IMG/VR virus record: IMGVR_UViG_3300044798_000079
Span: 1 to 47,828 of that record
Origin: a virus
Strand: one strand, 5' to 3'
DNA: 47,828 nt
In this document: positions 1 through 7,795 of the stretch, piece after piece
Layout: each line of letters opens with the position of its first letter
Position numbering within the stretch: the first letter of the stretch is position 1
Program-made: the position numbers and the translations under genes
Notes under the pieces: generated by a model
The model's input: the letters and a program-made list of their open reading frames with translations, nothing else
Told to the model about the DNA's origin: nothing
Databases searched by the model: none

Positions 1-127
1 TAACGTTTTCCTTCTGCAATCGTATTCTCAGTTATGTTTTTCATAACTCCTCCATATACTTTGTTGAAAGTATTTGGATCTAAAACCTGAACGTACTGGT
101 AAACAGTAATCCCACCTCCACCTCCAC
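1..127. repeat. Terminal direct repeat (assembly overlap), copy 1
   Basis: Bases 1-127 are identical to 47702-47828. The tape-measure reading frame continues without a stop from base 1 into 47701 and ends at 47680, so the molecule is circular or circularly permuted with a unique length of 47,701 bp. The overlap length of 127 is typical of an assembly k-mer, so this is probably not a real terminal redundancy. Confidence 0.95.
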
Positions 128-2045
128 CTTCAACTGGTATCTTTCCATTCTTTAGAGGGACAAAGGCTTCTCCACTTCCACCGCCTTCTCCAAAAATTCC
201 AATTTGGGGAGAGGTAGCTATACCCCCCATTGCATAGGAATGGAGAGGATAGCGAGCAAGTAAGTCTGGAGTGATTCCGCCTTCTGCTCCAAACCAACCA
301 ACTGCAGTTGTAAAAAGCCCACCGATCCCACTTCCTTTGCCTAAGAAGCCCTTTCCTCCACCCTCAGAGGATTCAAATAAGGAGTTCATCAACATCTGTC
401 TCACAATTATTTGCATAAGAGTCTGGATAATGCTTTCGCCAACTTTTCTAAATTTCTCACCCCATGATTCCGTAGCGGACATCAGATTTACCATATTGGA
501 AGAGAGTACACTCATAGTATCCCTACCTATGGAATCCCAAATTTCTTGTGCTTTTATTGCTTGTGCGGCAGCAGCTTCATTCGCTATTGCCATTTTATTC
601 ATTGCTCTCTCTCCGGCAGAGGAAGCTTCCAAAGCACCAGAAGCATAATCCTCCCATCCAAAATCGCCTACTAAAATTTGCACTTCAACCAACTTTACTC
701 TTAACTTCTCCGCACCCTCAGTCATCTGTTCTTGGATTTTCGTAACCTTATCCATAGAGGGAAACATATCATCGGCTAACTGTTGCGCCCGATCGCCCTC
801 TATTGCGATTATTTTATTTTCAATCTCCCATGTTTTATGTTGAGCCTCCCAATATTCCTTTTCACCCTGTATTCTTTCCTCTCCCATGATTGAACGCCAT
901 TCTGGATATTCTGCTTTCCCTGGAAGTCCAGGAGCTTGTGGTTTGGGTTTGGCAATGGGAGGAGTCCAACCAGCGACCCATTCTTTTGTCCATGCAGCAG
1001 CCGGGAGATGTTCGATCCTCGCTTTTTCTTGACCTGCGATAATTTCCTTATAGATTCCCATAATGCCACTTTCACCCCATGCCCTTTTCAGGGCCATTAC
1101 TCTTTCGAGCATACTCCCCAAAATTTCAACCATAGGAGCGAAGGTCTCCAGACGGGCAACTTTAAAAGTAGATTCCCAACGTTTGAAAGCATTTCCCGAT
1201 TCAGATAGAGATTTAATGACATCTTTTCCAAGAACAAGATTCAATCTTTCAGCCTCTAATCTATTTTCTTCAATGGCCTTCGTCCCTTGATCTACCAATG
1301 GCTTGATAGACATCCAACCACGCCCGAATATGGCGAGCATCAAGGCATCGCGATCAACTCCATCGGCATATTTTTCAAGAGTTCCGATGGTTTCCATCAT
1401 GATGGTCTGTTGATCTTTGGTTTTGCCTGTTGTGTCTTTAAGATTTATTCCGAGAAGATTGAAAGCTTTCGCTGCATCTCCCGATCCTTGAAGTGCCTCA
1501 CTCATCGAACGAGTGAGAAATTTGAAGCCCTGTCCGAATCCTTCGATATCTACATCGGCCATCCTTGCGACGTAAGACCATTTCTGAAAATCATCTGTCG
1601 CCATATTGAAAACACGGGACATTCTCTGGATATCATTCCCTGCTGAGGCAATAGAACGGATGAAGTTATACATTTTTTCTGTCGCATAATAAGTAGCAAT
1701 AACAGCCGCAGAAACGGCTATCCAATTCTTTTTAAGGGAATCAAGAAATGAAATTTGGGCTCCGAATTGTTGTTCATTGAGGGCCTTGATCTTGGCATTT
1801 TTGGCCTCTTCAGCACGGACGATTTCAGCGGCAGAACTTGTGGCCCTACTTTTGATCCCCTCATAGGCATTGATGGCCTGCTGACGCATGGCGTTATACA
1901 TCACATCGGATTTCTGTCCGAGAACTTTCCAACTATCCTCTACATTGATGGCCATCGTCTTGGCATCATAGAGAATACGTTTTTGAGTCGCATCAAATTT
2001 TCTACTGTCTAAATCAATTTCTGTATAAATGATTCCGGCTGCCAT
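1..2045 (-). CDS. Tail tape-measure protein (5' part; continues across the circular junction)
   Basis: Tape measure of a siphovirus tail; it sets tail length and is threaded through the tail tube. The ATG is at 2045. The frame is open to base 1 and continues at 47701 to a TAA at 47680-47682, giving 688 residues on the closed circle. It has a helical N-terminal half and a hydrophobic stretch near residue 100. The C-terminus is rich in glycine and aromatic residues, with the motif GGIATSPQIGIFGEGG, typical of the C-terminal region of lambda gpH-like tape measures. It follows the tail chaperones and a gp10-like protein and precedes the distal-tail genes. The length is modest, predicting a short-to-medium tail. 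The window start cuts the gene in two. Confidence 0.92.
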   Translation of the reverse strand, partial: MAAGIIYTEIDLDSRKFDATQKRILYDAKTMAINVEDSWKVLGQKSDVMYNAMRQQAINAYEGIKSRATSSAAEIVRAEEAKNAKIKALNEQQFGAQISFLDSLKKNWIAVSAAVIATYYATEKMYNFIRSIASAGNDIQRMSRVFNMATDDFQKWSYVARMADVDIEGFGQGFKFLTRSMSEALQGSGDAAKAFNLLGINLKDTTGKTKDQQTIMMETIGTLEKYADGVDRDALMLAIFGRGWMSIKPLVDQGTKAIEENRLEAERLNLVLGKDVIKSLSESGNAFKRWESTFKVARLETFAPMVEILGSMLERVMALKRAWGESGIMGIYKEIIAGQEKARIEHLPAAAWTKEWVAGWTPPIAKPKPQAPGLPGKAEYPEWRSIMGEERIQGEKEYWEAQHKTWEIENKIIAIEGDRAQQLADDMFPSMDKVTKIQEQMTEGAEKLRVKLVEVQILVGDFGWEDYASGALEASSAGERAMNKMAIANEAAAAQAIKAQEIWDSIGRDTMSVLSSNMVNLMSATESWGEKFRKVGESIIQTLMQIIVRQMLMNSLFESSEGGGKGFLGKGSGIGGLFTTAVGWFGAEGGITPDLLARYPLHSYAMGGIATSPQIGIFGEGGGSGEAFVPLKNGKIPVEGGGGGGITVYQYVQVLDPNTFNKVYGGVMKNITENTIAEGKR

Positions 2046-2056
2046 TCAATTCCCCC

Positions 2057-2542
2057 TTATTTAACGTCAGGACATTCTCTGATCATTTGTTCAATCTTCG
2101 GTTTGACTTTATTCTTTATCGTTTGGAATCCTGGCCTCATAAATGATTGCCTCTTCATTTTCACCGTGCCATACTCAACGAAATAGGCATAATGAACTTT
2201 TTTATTCCCTGCATAAACTCGAATATTGCCAGGACGTGACGGTTTATTTACCCGCCTGATTGTATCCCTTAACTGGCCAGGATAATCCCCTGTCCATCTT
2301 TGAGCCTCGAATGAAACCTGCTTTCGTTTTTCTAATGGTATTATCTTACGTCTGCCGTATTTGGTTGTAGGAGTAAAGGTAACGGTAACAGTTTTAAATT
2401 TACCTTCTCTTGTTATTGTTCCAACTGGACATAAAGATTTTGATATTTGGACATGCTCATCCATGACCTCATTGACAGCTTCAATGGCTTTACCTTTTAT
2501 TTCATCACATATTTCAGGCAATCTCCATCCAACAATTCTCAT
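2057..2542 (-). CDS. HK97 gp10-like tail completion / head-tail protein
   Basis: 161 residues. The C-terminal half carries the pattern YAYFVEYGTVKMKRQSFMRPGF, the hallmark of the HK97 gp10-like family (a minor protein acting at the head-tail junction or tail terminator). The N-terminal part includes an alpha-helical segment and a basic stretch. It lies between the tail chaperones and the tape measure. That is later in the gene order than usual, since most relatives sit beside the head-closure gene. The family call comes from the motif; the exact joint it occupies is inferred. Confidence 0.75.
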   Translation of the reverse strand: MRIVGWRLPEICDEIKGKAIEAVNEVMDEHVQISKSLCPVGTITREGKFKTVTVTFTPTTKYGRRKIIPLEKRKQVSFEAQRWTGDYPGQLRDTIRRVNKPSRPGNIRVYAGNKKVHYAYFVEYGTVKMKRQSFMRPGFQTIKNKVKPKIEQMIRECPDVK

Positions 2543-2598
2543 AACTTTACCTTACTTATTATTTCTCGAATCCATTATTTCAAGAGAATCGAAACTTT

Positions 2599-2931
2599 TT
2601 ATCTTTTTCCCTTATTTCTTTCCTTAATTAATTCTATGGCGATTTTTCGACTTGCCATCTTTACTTGATCGAAAATCCTTGTCCGTTCCATCTGATCGAA
2701 TATTCCAGATATATTCATTGCAGTTTCAATTGACGGTCCCGAAATTGCGATCTGTATTCCTTCCATCCCTGCCGTGATCCATTCATCTCCACAACGATCA
2801 AGCACTTCCATAGCAGTGAAATTATCGGGATGCAAATCCTCTGGTTTACAAGTTTCGCAAGGAGGCAATAATTGGATAACCTCCCCTTTTTCAAATGGTA
2901 ATTTTGTATTCTGTGCTCTATACGTTTCCAT
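2599..2931 (-). CDS. Tail assembly chaperone, downstream (T) frame, made by -1 frameshift
   Basis: An ATG is at 2931, but the frame is open without a stop back to the slippery heptamer at 2988-2994 inside the preceding gene. The natural product is therefore probably a fusion: 139 residues of the upstream chaperone plus 129 residues from this frame (268 in total). The region translated between the slip site and 2931 adds C-x5-C-x2-C cysteines, and CETC follows, suggesting a metal-binding module. The family role (lambda G/GT-like) is to hold the tape measure before tube assembly. Position between tail tube and tape measure is canonical. Independent initiation at 2931 is possible but has no clear ribosome site. 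Confidence 0.8.
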   Translation of the reverse strand: METYRAQNTKLPFEKGEVIQLLPPCETCKPEDLHPDNFTAMEVLDRCGDEWITAGMEGIQIAISGPSIETAMNISGIFDQMERTRIFDQVKMASRKIAIELIKERNKGKR

Positions 2932-2954
2932 GCAACCTTCGCAATCTTGACGCC

Positions 2955-3404
2955 CTATGCAAAATCTCCAGATTGCGAAGGTGGTAAGTTTTTTCTTAAT
3001 TTCTCATCCTGTTCAACCTTTGCATCCATGAGTATCTTCATCTTCTCATTATAAAAATCACGGAATGAAGAGTCATCCATAAACATGAGCCTTATTTTCC
3101 ATTCCTTTGTGCATGGGATTGGTTTCTGGTTTTTATCCATCAGGCCTTCCCAGGAAATGATGGTCTTATCCCAAGTCATCTCTATCTGAAGATCATTATT
3201 AATAATCTCCGGTTGGAACCGAATATGCTTAGCGGGGCTCTTTTCATCTGTTTTTAATAGAGGATATTCAGGTGGACCTTTCGTTATGGTGGCTTTTGCA
3301 ATCTCCTTCCATTCCACATAACTGAGAATTTTCAATTGAACTCGACCGCCACCATTAATATCAAACCAGACTCCCTGGTTCTCTTCGATATCAAATGTCG
3401 TCAT
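2955..3404 (-). CDS. Tail assembly chaperone (G-like)
   Basis: 149 residues, directly after the tail-tube gene. Acidic and helical, of the size and position of lambda gpG-like chaperones. Codons 138-139 (AAA AAC), preceded by an A, form the classic A AAA AAC slippery heptamer. A -1 shift leads into the downstream open frame. Most ribosomes would finish here, 10 codons past the slip site, giving the short form. The sequence itself does not match a named family that I recognise; the call rests on position and the frameshift architecture. Confidence 0.8.
   Translation of the reverse strand: MTTFDIEENQGVWFDINGGGRVQLKILSYVEWKEIAKATITKGPPEYPLLKTDEKSPAKHIRFQPEIINNDLQIEMTWDKTIISWEGLMDKNQKPIPCTKEWKIRLMFMDDSSFRDFYNEKMKILMDAKVEQDEKLRKNLPPSQSGDFA
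2988..2994 (-). other. Programmed -1 frameshift slippery site A AAA AAC
   Basis: On the minus strand the sequence reads AGA AAA AAC TTA in the zero frame of the chaperone gene. This gives X XXY YYZ as A AAA AAC. The -1 frame from here has no stop and joins the downstream frame (2599-2931). The same element type drives gpG/gpGT production in lambda-like phages. No downstream pseudoknot was modelled. Confidence 0.85.
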
Positions 3405-3416
3405 AAATCTCCTTTC

Positions 3417-4151
3417 TTATAGACTTCCACCGTGTAGTATGCAGGCTGCCCCAGGTGATGCTTCTGTTACCAATTGACCTCCATTGGTCCCTGCAACCTC
3501 TAAAGTAAGTACGCCAGCGATTGCGGTCCTGATCAGGTATGTTCCGTCACAACTGGTAGATCCTTCAACGATCAAGGTCTGGTCCGCCAGGAAACCATTA
3601 ATCAAAAATTGATTCGTCGAATCTGTAATGGTGCCGCCGACAGTTAGGGGAGCATCAGATGCTACAAAGTCTAATTTTATAGCGGCTATATCGGGACGAT
3701 GCACGAAGAAATAGGCATAGAGCCCATTCACGGCCCATGATCCAGATATGGGGAATGTCCCATTTTTATTTGTCTGACCAGGGGTATGACTGAGTACCTG
3801 AAAACCGGCTTCTGAATCGCTCGCTATATCGGCCATGAGAAAATCTCCGACCACAATGTTAACATATACTCGCGCATCCGTGAATTTTGTGTTGTTCTTG
3901 AGATAGGTCAGGAGTTGAACCTGTCCCAAGACATCTGCAAAAACCAAATTGCCACTATATAAAAGTGGACCATGCTTCCCACCCCCTGCGTCAATTACGG
4001 CAAAATCAACGCCGAATTCCTCACTCACAATCTCCGATCTTGTGAGTGACGGAAGGGTAAGTTGATTAAGACCCTTGATTGTGGCCTGATTAGGATCTCC
4101 ATACTTCAATACAATCGCCGCGTTTACTCCAAGTGTTCTGTTTACAGCCAT
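3417..4151 (-). CDS. Major tail tube protein (putative)
   Basis: 244 residues, beginning MAVNRTLGVNAAIVLKYG. It is beta-rich with a two-part look: residues 1-150 resemble a tail-tube fold. The C-terminal 90 residues are rich in G, T and V and resemble an appended Ig-like or decoration domain. It sits between the tail terminator candidate and the chaperones, exactly where the tube protein is expected. A good ribosome site (GGAGAAA) precedes the ATG. The call comes from position and composition, with no diagnostic motif seen. Confidence 0.65.
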   Translation of the reverse strand: MAVNRTLGVNAAIVLKYGDPNQATIKGLNQLTLPSLTRSEIVSEEFGVDFAVIDAGGGKHGPLLYSGNLVFADVLGQVQLLTYLKNNTKFTDARVYVNIVVGDFLMADIASDSEAGFQVLSHTPGQTNKNGTFPISGSWAVNGLYAYFFVHRPDIAAIKLDFVASDAPLTVGGTITDSTNQFLINGFLADQTLIVEGSTSCDGTYLIRTAIAGVLTLEVAGTNGGQLVTEASPGAACILHGGSL

Positions 4152-4180
4152 GACTTTTCTCCTTCCTTAAATTATTTTTA

Positions 4181-4588
4181 CTAACTCTTCTCGATTAATA
4201 TCGAGTAATCCACCGCCCAATGACGCACTCCCTTCCCTTCAGGTGTTATGATATCTTCGAACATTGTAGTTAGATTTTCCCGCGTCATTCTCAACAAAAT
4301 ATTGTTTGTGATCGTTAAGGAACATTCGTCAAAAAGCGTATTTAAATGGGTGTAAATGTTAGTTATTTCGTCCATTGCCTTCGATGCAGAGAAGAGAGAA
4401 AATTGAATAAGAATATCTTCAAAGTTCTCCGTGAAAGTTTTGTCGGGCACACTTGATACAATGGAAAAAACGACATAAGGAAACCCCGTCTTTTGTGGAG
4501 CCTCATCCAGATAAATCCGCCCACCCACGGCAGTTGAAAGGGCCGAACTTATAGTTTTCCCATATATTGCTGTGAGCAAATTATTCAA
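4181..4588 (-). CDS. Tail completion/terminator-like protein (DUF3168 type)
   Basis: 135 residues. The pattern GRIYLDEAPQKTGFPYVVFSIVS, followed by a strand-rich half, is typical of DUF3168-like minor tail proteins, which cap the tail tube and mediate head-tail joining. The start is a TTG at 4588, just downstream of the purine-rich end of the lipoprotein gene; no ATG gives a full-length product. It precedes the tail-tube gene, fitting the role. Confidence 0.65.
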   Translation of the reverse strand: MNNLLTAIYGKTISSALSTAVGGRIYLDEAPQKTGFPYVVFSIVSSVPDKTFTENFEDILIQFSLFSASKAMDEITNIYTHLNTLFDECSLTITNNILLRMTRENLTTMFEDIITPEGKGVRHWAVDYSILIEKS

Positions 4589-4591
4589 CCT

Positions 4592-4816
4592 CTATTTCCT
4601 CTCCCTCTCCAGACAATCCAGAAGTAGTTGCTTCTGATAAATAGCCTCTCCCATTAACTTCCTTAATGTCTCCTTTTTAACCACCATGCAATCAGAAGGG
4701 ACATCTTTATAAACTGTCTGGATGGTGGGAGTACAACTACAGATTATGTAGAGCAGAGATAAAATTGAGAAGAAGATTATCAAGCTCTTCCATTTCTTTT
4801 GCTTCAAGGATTCCAT
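4592..4816 (-). CDS. Small lipoprotein, candidate outer-membrane spanin (Rz1-like)
   Basis: 74 residues. A basic N-terminus (residues 5-10) is followed by a hydrophobic core (12-25) and the lipobox-like I-C-S-C with the lipidated cysteine at 28. The mature part is 46 residues and begins TPTIQTVYKD, reminiscent of Rz1-type proteins. The gene overlaps the preceding small gene (4737-4946) by 80 bp in another frame, the arrangement seen for nested Rz/Rz1 pairs. The site GGAG lies 8 bases before the ATG. The location in the lysis cassette supports the spanin reading. The inner-membrane partner is uncertain. Confidence 0.55.
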   Translation of the reverse strand: MESLKQKKWKSLIIFFSILSLLYIICSCTPTIQTVYKDVPSDCMVVKKETLRKLMGEAIYQKQLLLDCLERERK

Positions 4817-4946
4817 CCATTTTCTCCTTTATTTTATCGATCATTTCCTGTCGAGCAGCAAGTCTCCTTACAGGATCATCGATATATTTATCCACCATCT
4901 GTAATCCTACTCCAACAACTGTAGCTATAGCTCCCACTGTTCCCAT
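4737..4946 (-). CDS. Small protein of the lysis cassette, possible inner-membrane partner
   Basis: 69 residues from the ATG at 4946, chosen because TGGAGGC lies 6 bases upstream; an upstream ATG at 5024 would overlap the holin. The N-terminus is moderately hydrophobic (GAIATVVGVGLQMV, about residues 4-17) and could insert in the membrane. The rest is charged and helical and may form a coiled coil. Its 3' end overlaps the lipoprotein gene. The role as an i-spanin-like partner is only an inference from this layout. Confidence 0.6.
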   Translation of the reverse strand: MGTVGAIATVVGVGLQMVDKYIDDPVRRLAARQEMIDKIKEKMDGILEAKEMEELDNLLLNFISALHNL

Positions 4947-4960
4947 CTGACGCCTCCAGT

Positions 4961-5140
4961 TTACTTCCCAACAATCAATGTACTCTTGCTGGTAAAGTAG
5001 GCAATCACCGCTCCGCCCACGCACACTGCAAAAGTCATCCAGTTAAAGGGTTGAGATGATAGATAGGCTCTTAATGGCTCCAGGATGAATAACAAAGCAC
5101 CTATCACATTCGTAATGATGTTAATTAATTTAGGGGTCAT
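4961..5140 (-). CDS. Two-TM holin (putative)
   Basis: 59 residues. Two hydrophobic segments, about residues 5-20 (INIITNVIGALLFIL region) and 34-50 (WMTFAVCVGGAVIAYF region), are separated by a short hydrophilic turn, with a short basic tail (SK..GK). This is the size and topology of small class II or III holins. A strong ribosome site (GGAGGTGA) lies 5 bases before the ATG. It sits in the lysis region between the phosphatase and the lipoprotein pair. Confidence 0.7.
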   Translation of the reverse strand: MTPKLINIITNVIGALLFILEPLRAYLSSQPFNWMTFAVCVGGAVIAYFTSKSTLIVGK

Positions 5141-5145
5141 TTATA

Positions 5146-5559
5146 TCACCTCCTCTCCGAAAGATTTTCAAGATAATTCCTAAATACTGGATTCACCAGT
5201 GCTCCTGGCCTTTTCTTTTGAATCAGTTTGACTGCCTCGATTCCACTCATTTCATCCAGCCAGAGGATACACCCATTAACCAAACCCGATCTGTTCCTTC
5301 CCATCGAGCAATGGACTAAAACTGTCTGACCTGCCTTCCACGCATTAAACCCATAGCGAGCCACGTTCCACAGATTTCTTTCATCTGGCAACCAAGGCAT
5401 ATCGAGAATATGCCAGTAGAGATAAGACTTGATATTCAATTCATATAGCGTATCAAATCCGCCTTCTAAATCAATGACTGTATCCATCTCTTTCACAGCA
5501 TTAGGATCATCTATCTTTGTACTCTGAAAGAGATTTGGTTTGATTTCAAAGATTTCCAT
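5146..5559 (-). CDS. Dual-specificity/tyrosine phosphatase-like protein
   Basis: Contains the complete cysteine-phosphatase signature HCSMGRNRSG (HC-x5-R), with the nucleophile Cys followed six residues later by Arg. The upstream strand-loop (DTVIDLEGG) and the aspartate loop (HILDMPWLPDE) are those of dual-specificity phosphatases and could supply the general acid. The start at 5559 (137 residues) is preferred, with AGGT 5 bases upstream and no overlap. An ATG at 5595 would abut its own GGAG. A phosphatase inside a phage lysis region is unusual. It might dephosphorylate a host protein or an RNA 5' end; the substrate cannot be told. Confidence 0.8.
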   Translation of the reverse strand: MEIFEIKPNLFQSTKIDDPNAVKEMDTVIDLEGGFDTLYELNIKSYLYWHILDMPWLPDERNLWNVARYGFNAWKAGQTVLVHCSMGRNRSGLVNGCILWLDEMSGIEAVKLIQKKRPGALVNPVFRNYLENLSERR

Positions 5560-5560
5560 A

Positions 5561-5755
5561 TTACCTAAAATTATCTCCCGGACAATTGATTTCATCTCCT
5601 TTCTGTTTTGATTTTTCCTTTAAATATCCAATCGCCATTAAAATCGCCTCACTTTCTTGTTTATTATATCCAATTTTTCTGAGGTCACGATTGAATGCCA
5701 TTCTCTGAACATTACCAAGAATTTTTTGAATATCCTGATTTGAAATTAGATTCAT
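5561..5755 (-). CDS. Small hypothetical protein
   Basis: 64 residues, charged and helical, not recognised. It ends two bases before the preferred start of the phosphatase gene and is probably co-transcribed with it. The nearest ribosome-like site (AGAAGGAA) is some 15 bases before the ATG, so the start or the gene itself is less certain. Confidence 0.5.
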   Translation of the reverse strand: MNLISNQDIQKILGNVQRMAFNRDLRKIGYNKQESEAILMAIGYLKEKSKQKGDEINCPGDNFR

Positions 5756-5800
5756 TTCAATTTTAATTCCTTCTAAAAATAATGGGCAACGGTCAAAATA

Positions 5801-6319
5801 TTAAACTCCGCCCGATCCAGGACCGGATACCACATTGCGGGGAGAGCTCTCCGGAATATCCAGTGGTTGAACTTTCTGGATATAATCCACCAAGAAAGCC
5901 CGCATCTTCTCGATATAATCGGTTATACGTTTCTCGTCGTAACTGATCAATCGGCAAGGCATTCTTGCACTCTGAGAATTAGAAAGTTCCTCCATCGTAT
6001 CGTCAAGTTGTCGAAGCAGATCATTGATGTCATCACTTTCCACCCTTGTCCACGGACACTTGGGTGGGAGATCGTAGTTCTTAGGTGCTGTTTCTGGGAG
6101 ATCGAGTTCTGGTTGTGCCTGTACCCAAACACGATAGGTATCTACCGAATCCAGATATTTCGCCAATCTGGTCTGATCCGCCACACTCATATACGGCACA
6201 CTTGAGGATGCACATTTCCAAAGTTCCTCAAGAAACCGATTGAGTCTCATCCAAATTCCGAAAACGTCACCGTTGTAAACCAATCCTTTAATTCCTGCAC
6301 CTGTCGTCATTGTGGCCAT
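5801..6319 (-). CDS. Hypothetical protein with an internal duplication
   Basis: 172 residues, with a good ribosome site (AGGAGGTGATAT). Two similar halves are visible. A helical segment ending in PELDLPETAPKN (about residues 90-101) is echoed near the C-terminus by a segment ending in PLDIPESSPRN (about 151-162). The tail ends in a Gly/Ser-rich stretch. It lies between lysis-region genes, possibly a minor structural protein. No family is recognised. Confidence 0.7.
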   Translation of the reverse strand: MATMTTGAGIKGLVYNGDVFGIWMRLNRFLEELWKCASSSVPYMSVADQTRLAKYLDSVDTYRVWVQAQPELDLPETAPKNYDLPPKCPWTRVESDDINDLLRQLDDTMEELSNSQSARMPCRLISYDEKRITDYIEKMRAFLVDYIQKVQPLDIPESSPRNVVSGPGSGGV

Positions 6320-6356
6320 AATATCACCTCCTTTCTTTTTTGAATGTTAATCATGA

Positions 6357-6632
6357 TTATTGACCGTTGCCCAATATCATCTCCTTTATCCTCATCATGT
6401 GCTCAACTTGCCTCTTGCAATTATCCGGGATGACGGTCAGTCTTCCATGACTTCCCCACCCCTTGAACTTTCCACACTTGAGACATATCTCAACTGAATG
6501 TGGACAGAAACCTTCTGGATATCTGACTCTCAATTCTGCGCCAATAAGATTAGGCATCACAAAACATTGACCACACTTATTGTTATTTTTAGTTACTTTC
6601 TGATATTTGTGAAAAATGCACATTTCAATCAC
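6357..6632 (-). CDS. Cysteine-rich small protein (putative zinc binding)
   Basis: 91 residues with paired cysteines (CGQC near residue 20, then C..H and CLKC near 43-53), suggesting one zinc site. The start codon overlaps the stop of the endolysin gene (ATGA, 6629-6632), so translation is coupled. Function is unknown; similar short zinc-ribbon proteins are common in phage lysis and early regions. Confidence 0.7.
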   Translation of the reverse strand: MIEMCIFHKYQKVTKNNNKCGQCFVMPNLIGAELRVRYPEGFCPHSVEICLKCGKFKGWGSHGRLTVIPDNCKRQVEHMMRIKEMILGNGQ

Positions 6633-7102
6633 GCCAATTCGAAATGAGGTCTATCCGGGTGGGAAAACCTACCTCCCCATTTGAGTCCCACGGATTCCCC
6701 GATTATTCCCGCTTCATCATAGTCAGGAATATCATTATCATTAACGCTGATCTTAATATCCCACACGGCCTGTCCCTGTTTATTCAGAATGGCAATGTCA
6801 AACGCTTTGGATTTATCGTTATTTAAATCCTTATCGAACATATTGGTTACGTGCTTAGAATCAAGCGTCCATGTGACCATATTATTGTCAGTATTCTCGA
6901 TTGGACGAAGCCCTGCATGGAAGCGAAAAGTATTTACCGTCACTAAGGGTAATCTCCCCTGAACAAATAAGGCCATTTGCTCAAGGATAGAACGGGAAGT
7001 GGAAGTAATAACATGAATCAATCCTGCTTCTCCCATTTTGAGGTTGAATTCTTGATAAAGGATGATAAGTTTTGGATCAAGATCTTCTAAATTTCTGCTC
7101 AA
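6629..7102 (-). CDS. Endolysin, M15 (VanY/L-alanyl-D-glutamate peptidase) type
   Basis: 157 residues, a single catalytic domain. Zinc and active-site residues of the M15 family are visible: S-x-H at 82-84 (DSKH), the Asp of SKAFDIAI (Asp102), and HPDRPHFE with His153 at the C-terminus. This family cuts peptide cross-bridges of peptidoglycan, as in T5 and A500 endolysins. No signal peptide is seen, so export would depend on the holin. It lies downstream of a one-TM protein and upstream of the other lysis genes. Confidence 0.85.
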   Translation of the reverse strand: MSRNLEDLDPKLIILYQEFNLKMGEAGLIHVITSTSRSILEQMALFVQGRLPLVTVNTFRFHAGLRPIENTDNNMVTWTLDSKHVTNMFDKDLNNDKSKAFDIAILNKQGQAVWDIKISVNDNDIPDYDEAGIIGESVGLKWGGRFSHPDRPHFELA

Positions 7103-7105
7103 TTT

Positions 7106-7459
7106 TTATTTCCTCTCAATATTAAAATCTTTCTCCTGAATGCCATTCTTCCACATTAGTAGATTAACCTTACCTGTTATCTTTTCTCTGTACGCTTCAC
7201 TTTTCTCTTCATTCGCTTTAATAATGCCAACAATCTCTTTCTGATTTAAGTCTACCTTACCTCCAATAGCTGATTGACCATTCCACAGAAACCCAATAAC
7301 AGCCAAAAAAAGGACAATAAAGATAGAAAGGAATGTCCAGAGAGTTTTAGCCCTAATACATTCTGGTAAGGTTTTAAGAATGTCCTCTTGATTTTCTTTG
7401 AGAATACTAAGAACTTCTTCAACACCGGAATGTTGTTTACAAAAGTTATTTTCAACCAT
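7106..7459 (-). CDS. One-TM membrane protein of the lysis region (holin/i-spanin-like)
   Basis: 117 residues. One strong transmembrane segment sits at about residues 43-60 (LWTFLSIFIVLFLAVIGFLW), after a charged N-terminal segment. A C-terminal helical region predicts a coiled coil. The gene lies 3 bp before the endolysin and directly abuts the head-closure gene. It could be an accessory holin (XhlA-like) or the inner-membrane spanin; topology alone cannot decide. Confidence 0.65.
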   Translation of the reverse strand: MVENNFCKQHSGVEEVLSILKENQEDILKTLPECIRAKTLWTFLSIFIVLFLAVIGFLWNGQSAIGGKVDLNQKEIVGIIKANEEKSEAYREKITGKVNLLMWKNGIQEKDFNIERK

Positions 7460-7783
7460 TTATGTTGCCTCCGTGCAAAACAAGACTAACTCTCGATTTT
7501 TTTCGTCAGTATTTATTATGGCGTTAATGTCAAATGTTCTATCACCCCACATGATCCTATGATAAGGTTTGATCCCCGCCTGATATCGCATCTTCATCTT
7601 ATGCGATATCGAAGCCTGGGCTTGCTGAGCGGCGAAATATTCACGGCCAGATAAGGGTTCGATTGAGGCCCAAGAATAACAATATGGTTCCCATGTCACC
7701 ATCTCCCCGCCCATCGAATCTCTCAATGTCACCTTTTCCTGAAACTCAATTTTGTGACGAAGTAATCCAGACCTCATGTCCAC
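7460..7783 (-). CDS. Head-closure (head-tail adaptor) protein
   Basis: 107 residues. The N-terminus MRSGLLRHKIEFQEK and the following W-x-PY-x-W-A-x-I-EPLSGREYFAA-Q pattern are diagnostic of the SPP1 gp16 / TIGR01563 head-tail joining family. It plugs the connector after packaging. It overlaps no neighbour and is followed directly by the lysis-region membrane gene. Confidence 0.9.
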   Translation of the reverse strand: MDMRSGLLRHKIEFQEKVTLRDSMGGEMVTWEPYCYSWASIEPLSGREYFAAQQAQASISHKMKMRYQAGIKPYHRIMWGDRTFDINAIINTDEKNRELVLFCTEAT

Positions 7784-7795
7784 AATCCTTCTTTA

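Noticed and set aside
1-127. True terminal redundancy (DTR) of the virion DNA
   Set aside because: Length equals a common assembler k-mer and lies inside the tape-measure gene, so an assembly overlap is the simpler explanation.
271-2012. Plus-strand ORFs over the tape-measure gene
   Set aside because: Antisense shadows of a long, well-supported minus-strand gene.
4946-5024. Longer start (5024) for the small lysis-cassette gene
   Set aside because: It would overlap the holin gene, while the ATG at 4946 has a good ribosome site.
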